A DNA stretch of 64,000 nucleotides from Flavobacterium pisciphilum. GTDB taxonomy: Bacteria; Bacteroidota; Bacteroidia; Flavobacteriales; Flavobacteriaceae. Positions 63,937 through 64,000 of this stretch are shown piece after piece. A model generated the notes under the pieces. The model saw only the letters and a program-made list of their open reading frames with translations. It was not told the origin of the DNA and ran no database searches. The stretch is from positions 2,976,001-3,040,000 of the forward strand of contig NZ_JAJJMO010000001.1 of NCBI RefSeq assembly GCF_020905345.1. Direction: 5' to 3'. How positions within the stretch are numbered: position 1 is the first letter of the stretch; the number at the start of each line of letters is the position of its first letter. The position numbers and the translations under genes were made by a program.

Positions 63937-64000
63937 AGTTTGAAATTTTGGTTTTAAATTATTGTCTGTTTCGGTTTGCCACATAGCCTTTGCGATTGCA

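Larger units (their letters stand above)
35488..64000. mobile_element. Mu-like transposable myophage prophage (partial)
   Basis: Mu-type virion genes (gp28-like terminase, DUF935 portal, gpF, gpG, gp36-like, DUF2586 sheath, ClpP-like head protease) and the early gene DUF3164 identify the element. The suggested end begins TGCAAAAATCGCAAAC on the plus strand, starting with TG as Mu-type ends do, exactly where a host reading frame breaks. The other end, with transposase, lies outside the window. Confidence 0.85.

Noticed and set aside
35488..64000. Search for transposase, MuB and repressor genes
   Set aside because: No DDE transposase or repressor is seen here; the 62 kb ATPase is RecA-like and not clearly MuB. 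These genes are expected beyond 64000.

Overview
The window comes from a low-GC member of the Bacteroidota, most probably a Flavobacterium close to F. johnsoniae. The support is the AT-rich composition, A-rich leaders without Shine-Dalgarno sequences, -7 boxes of the Bacteroidetes type TAnnTTTG, lipoproteins and T9SS components (SprE/PorW), bactofilin, and an F1Fo ATP synthase operon without atpD/atpC. No rRNA or tRNA gene and no CRISPR array was recognised.

Host part, 1-35487. The order is: the end of an ABC ATPase gene; the gliding/T9SS lipoprotein gene sprE; bactofilin; two small AtpI/AtpZ-like membrane proteins; then atpB-E-F-H-A-G with a terminator-like hairpin between atpE and atpF. Three previously hidden micro-ORFs (9504-9921, minus strand) face atpG across a perfect bidirectional terminator. 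Next come a subtilase lipoprotein, a GNAT acetyltransferase, and an envelope/cell-wall group (Wzx-like flippase, dut, sugar-nucleotide transferase, TPR protein, DUF4292 lipoprotein, EnvC-like factor), followed by a CBS protein, rbfA, an ABC permease, a MATE pump, a degenerate amidase and dusB. From 35403 down to 25177 the minus strand carries a tightly packed operon: FabZ-like dehydratase, small exported protein, GT2/DUF2062, MMPL-acyltransferase-methyltransferase fusion, phytoene-desaturase-like oxidoreductase, C45-type Ntn hydrolase and AMP-ligase. It resembles one end of the flexirubin (aryl-polyene/dialkylresorcinol) pigment cluster of flavobacteria.

Prophage part, about 35488-64000 and beyond. 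A Mu-like transposable myophage follows. Its end appears to lie inside the 3' end of a host beta-barrel protein gene directly upstream of the FabZ-like gene, so the element separates the pigment operon from whatever lies upstream. From that end inward the minus strand carries: a D12 adenine methylase (where Mu has mom); a compact structured element with a plus-strand promoter; the lysis genes (u-spanin-like protein, glucosaminidase endolysin, small membrane protein); tail fibres and collar; baseplate (J, LysM/X, W/gp25, V, D) with a holin gene among them; a DUF6046-like protein; a tail-assembly chaperone with a clear -1 frameshift site; tube, sheath, capsid and protease-scaffold. The segment 51.2-59.2 kb is on the plus strand: small and large terminase, Mu gp36-like, a portal-gpF-nuclease triple fusion, tape measure, Mu gpG-like and one unknown gene. 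Beyond 59.2 kb the minus strand resumes with a small exported-protein/membrane-peptide pair and early genes (DUF3850, P-loop ATPase, FtsK-gamma-like wHTH, DUF3164). Transposase and repressor genes must lie past the window end.

The most interesting items are the frameshift chaperone, the pigment-operon insertion, the 36.4-36.6 kb RNA/mini-ORF element, repeated TTTAAA-N5-TTTAAA sites, minus-strand terminators hidden inside plus-strand phage genes, and the tandem tiny membrane proteins next to the ATP synthase operon.
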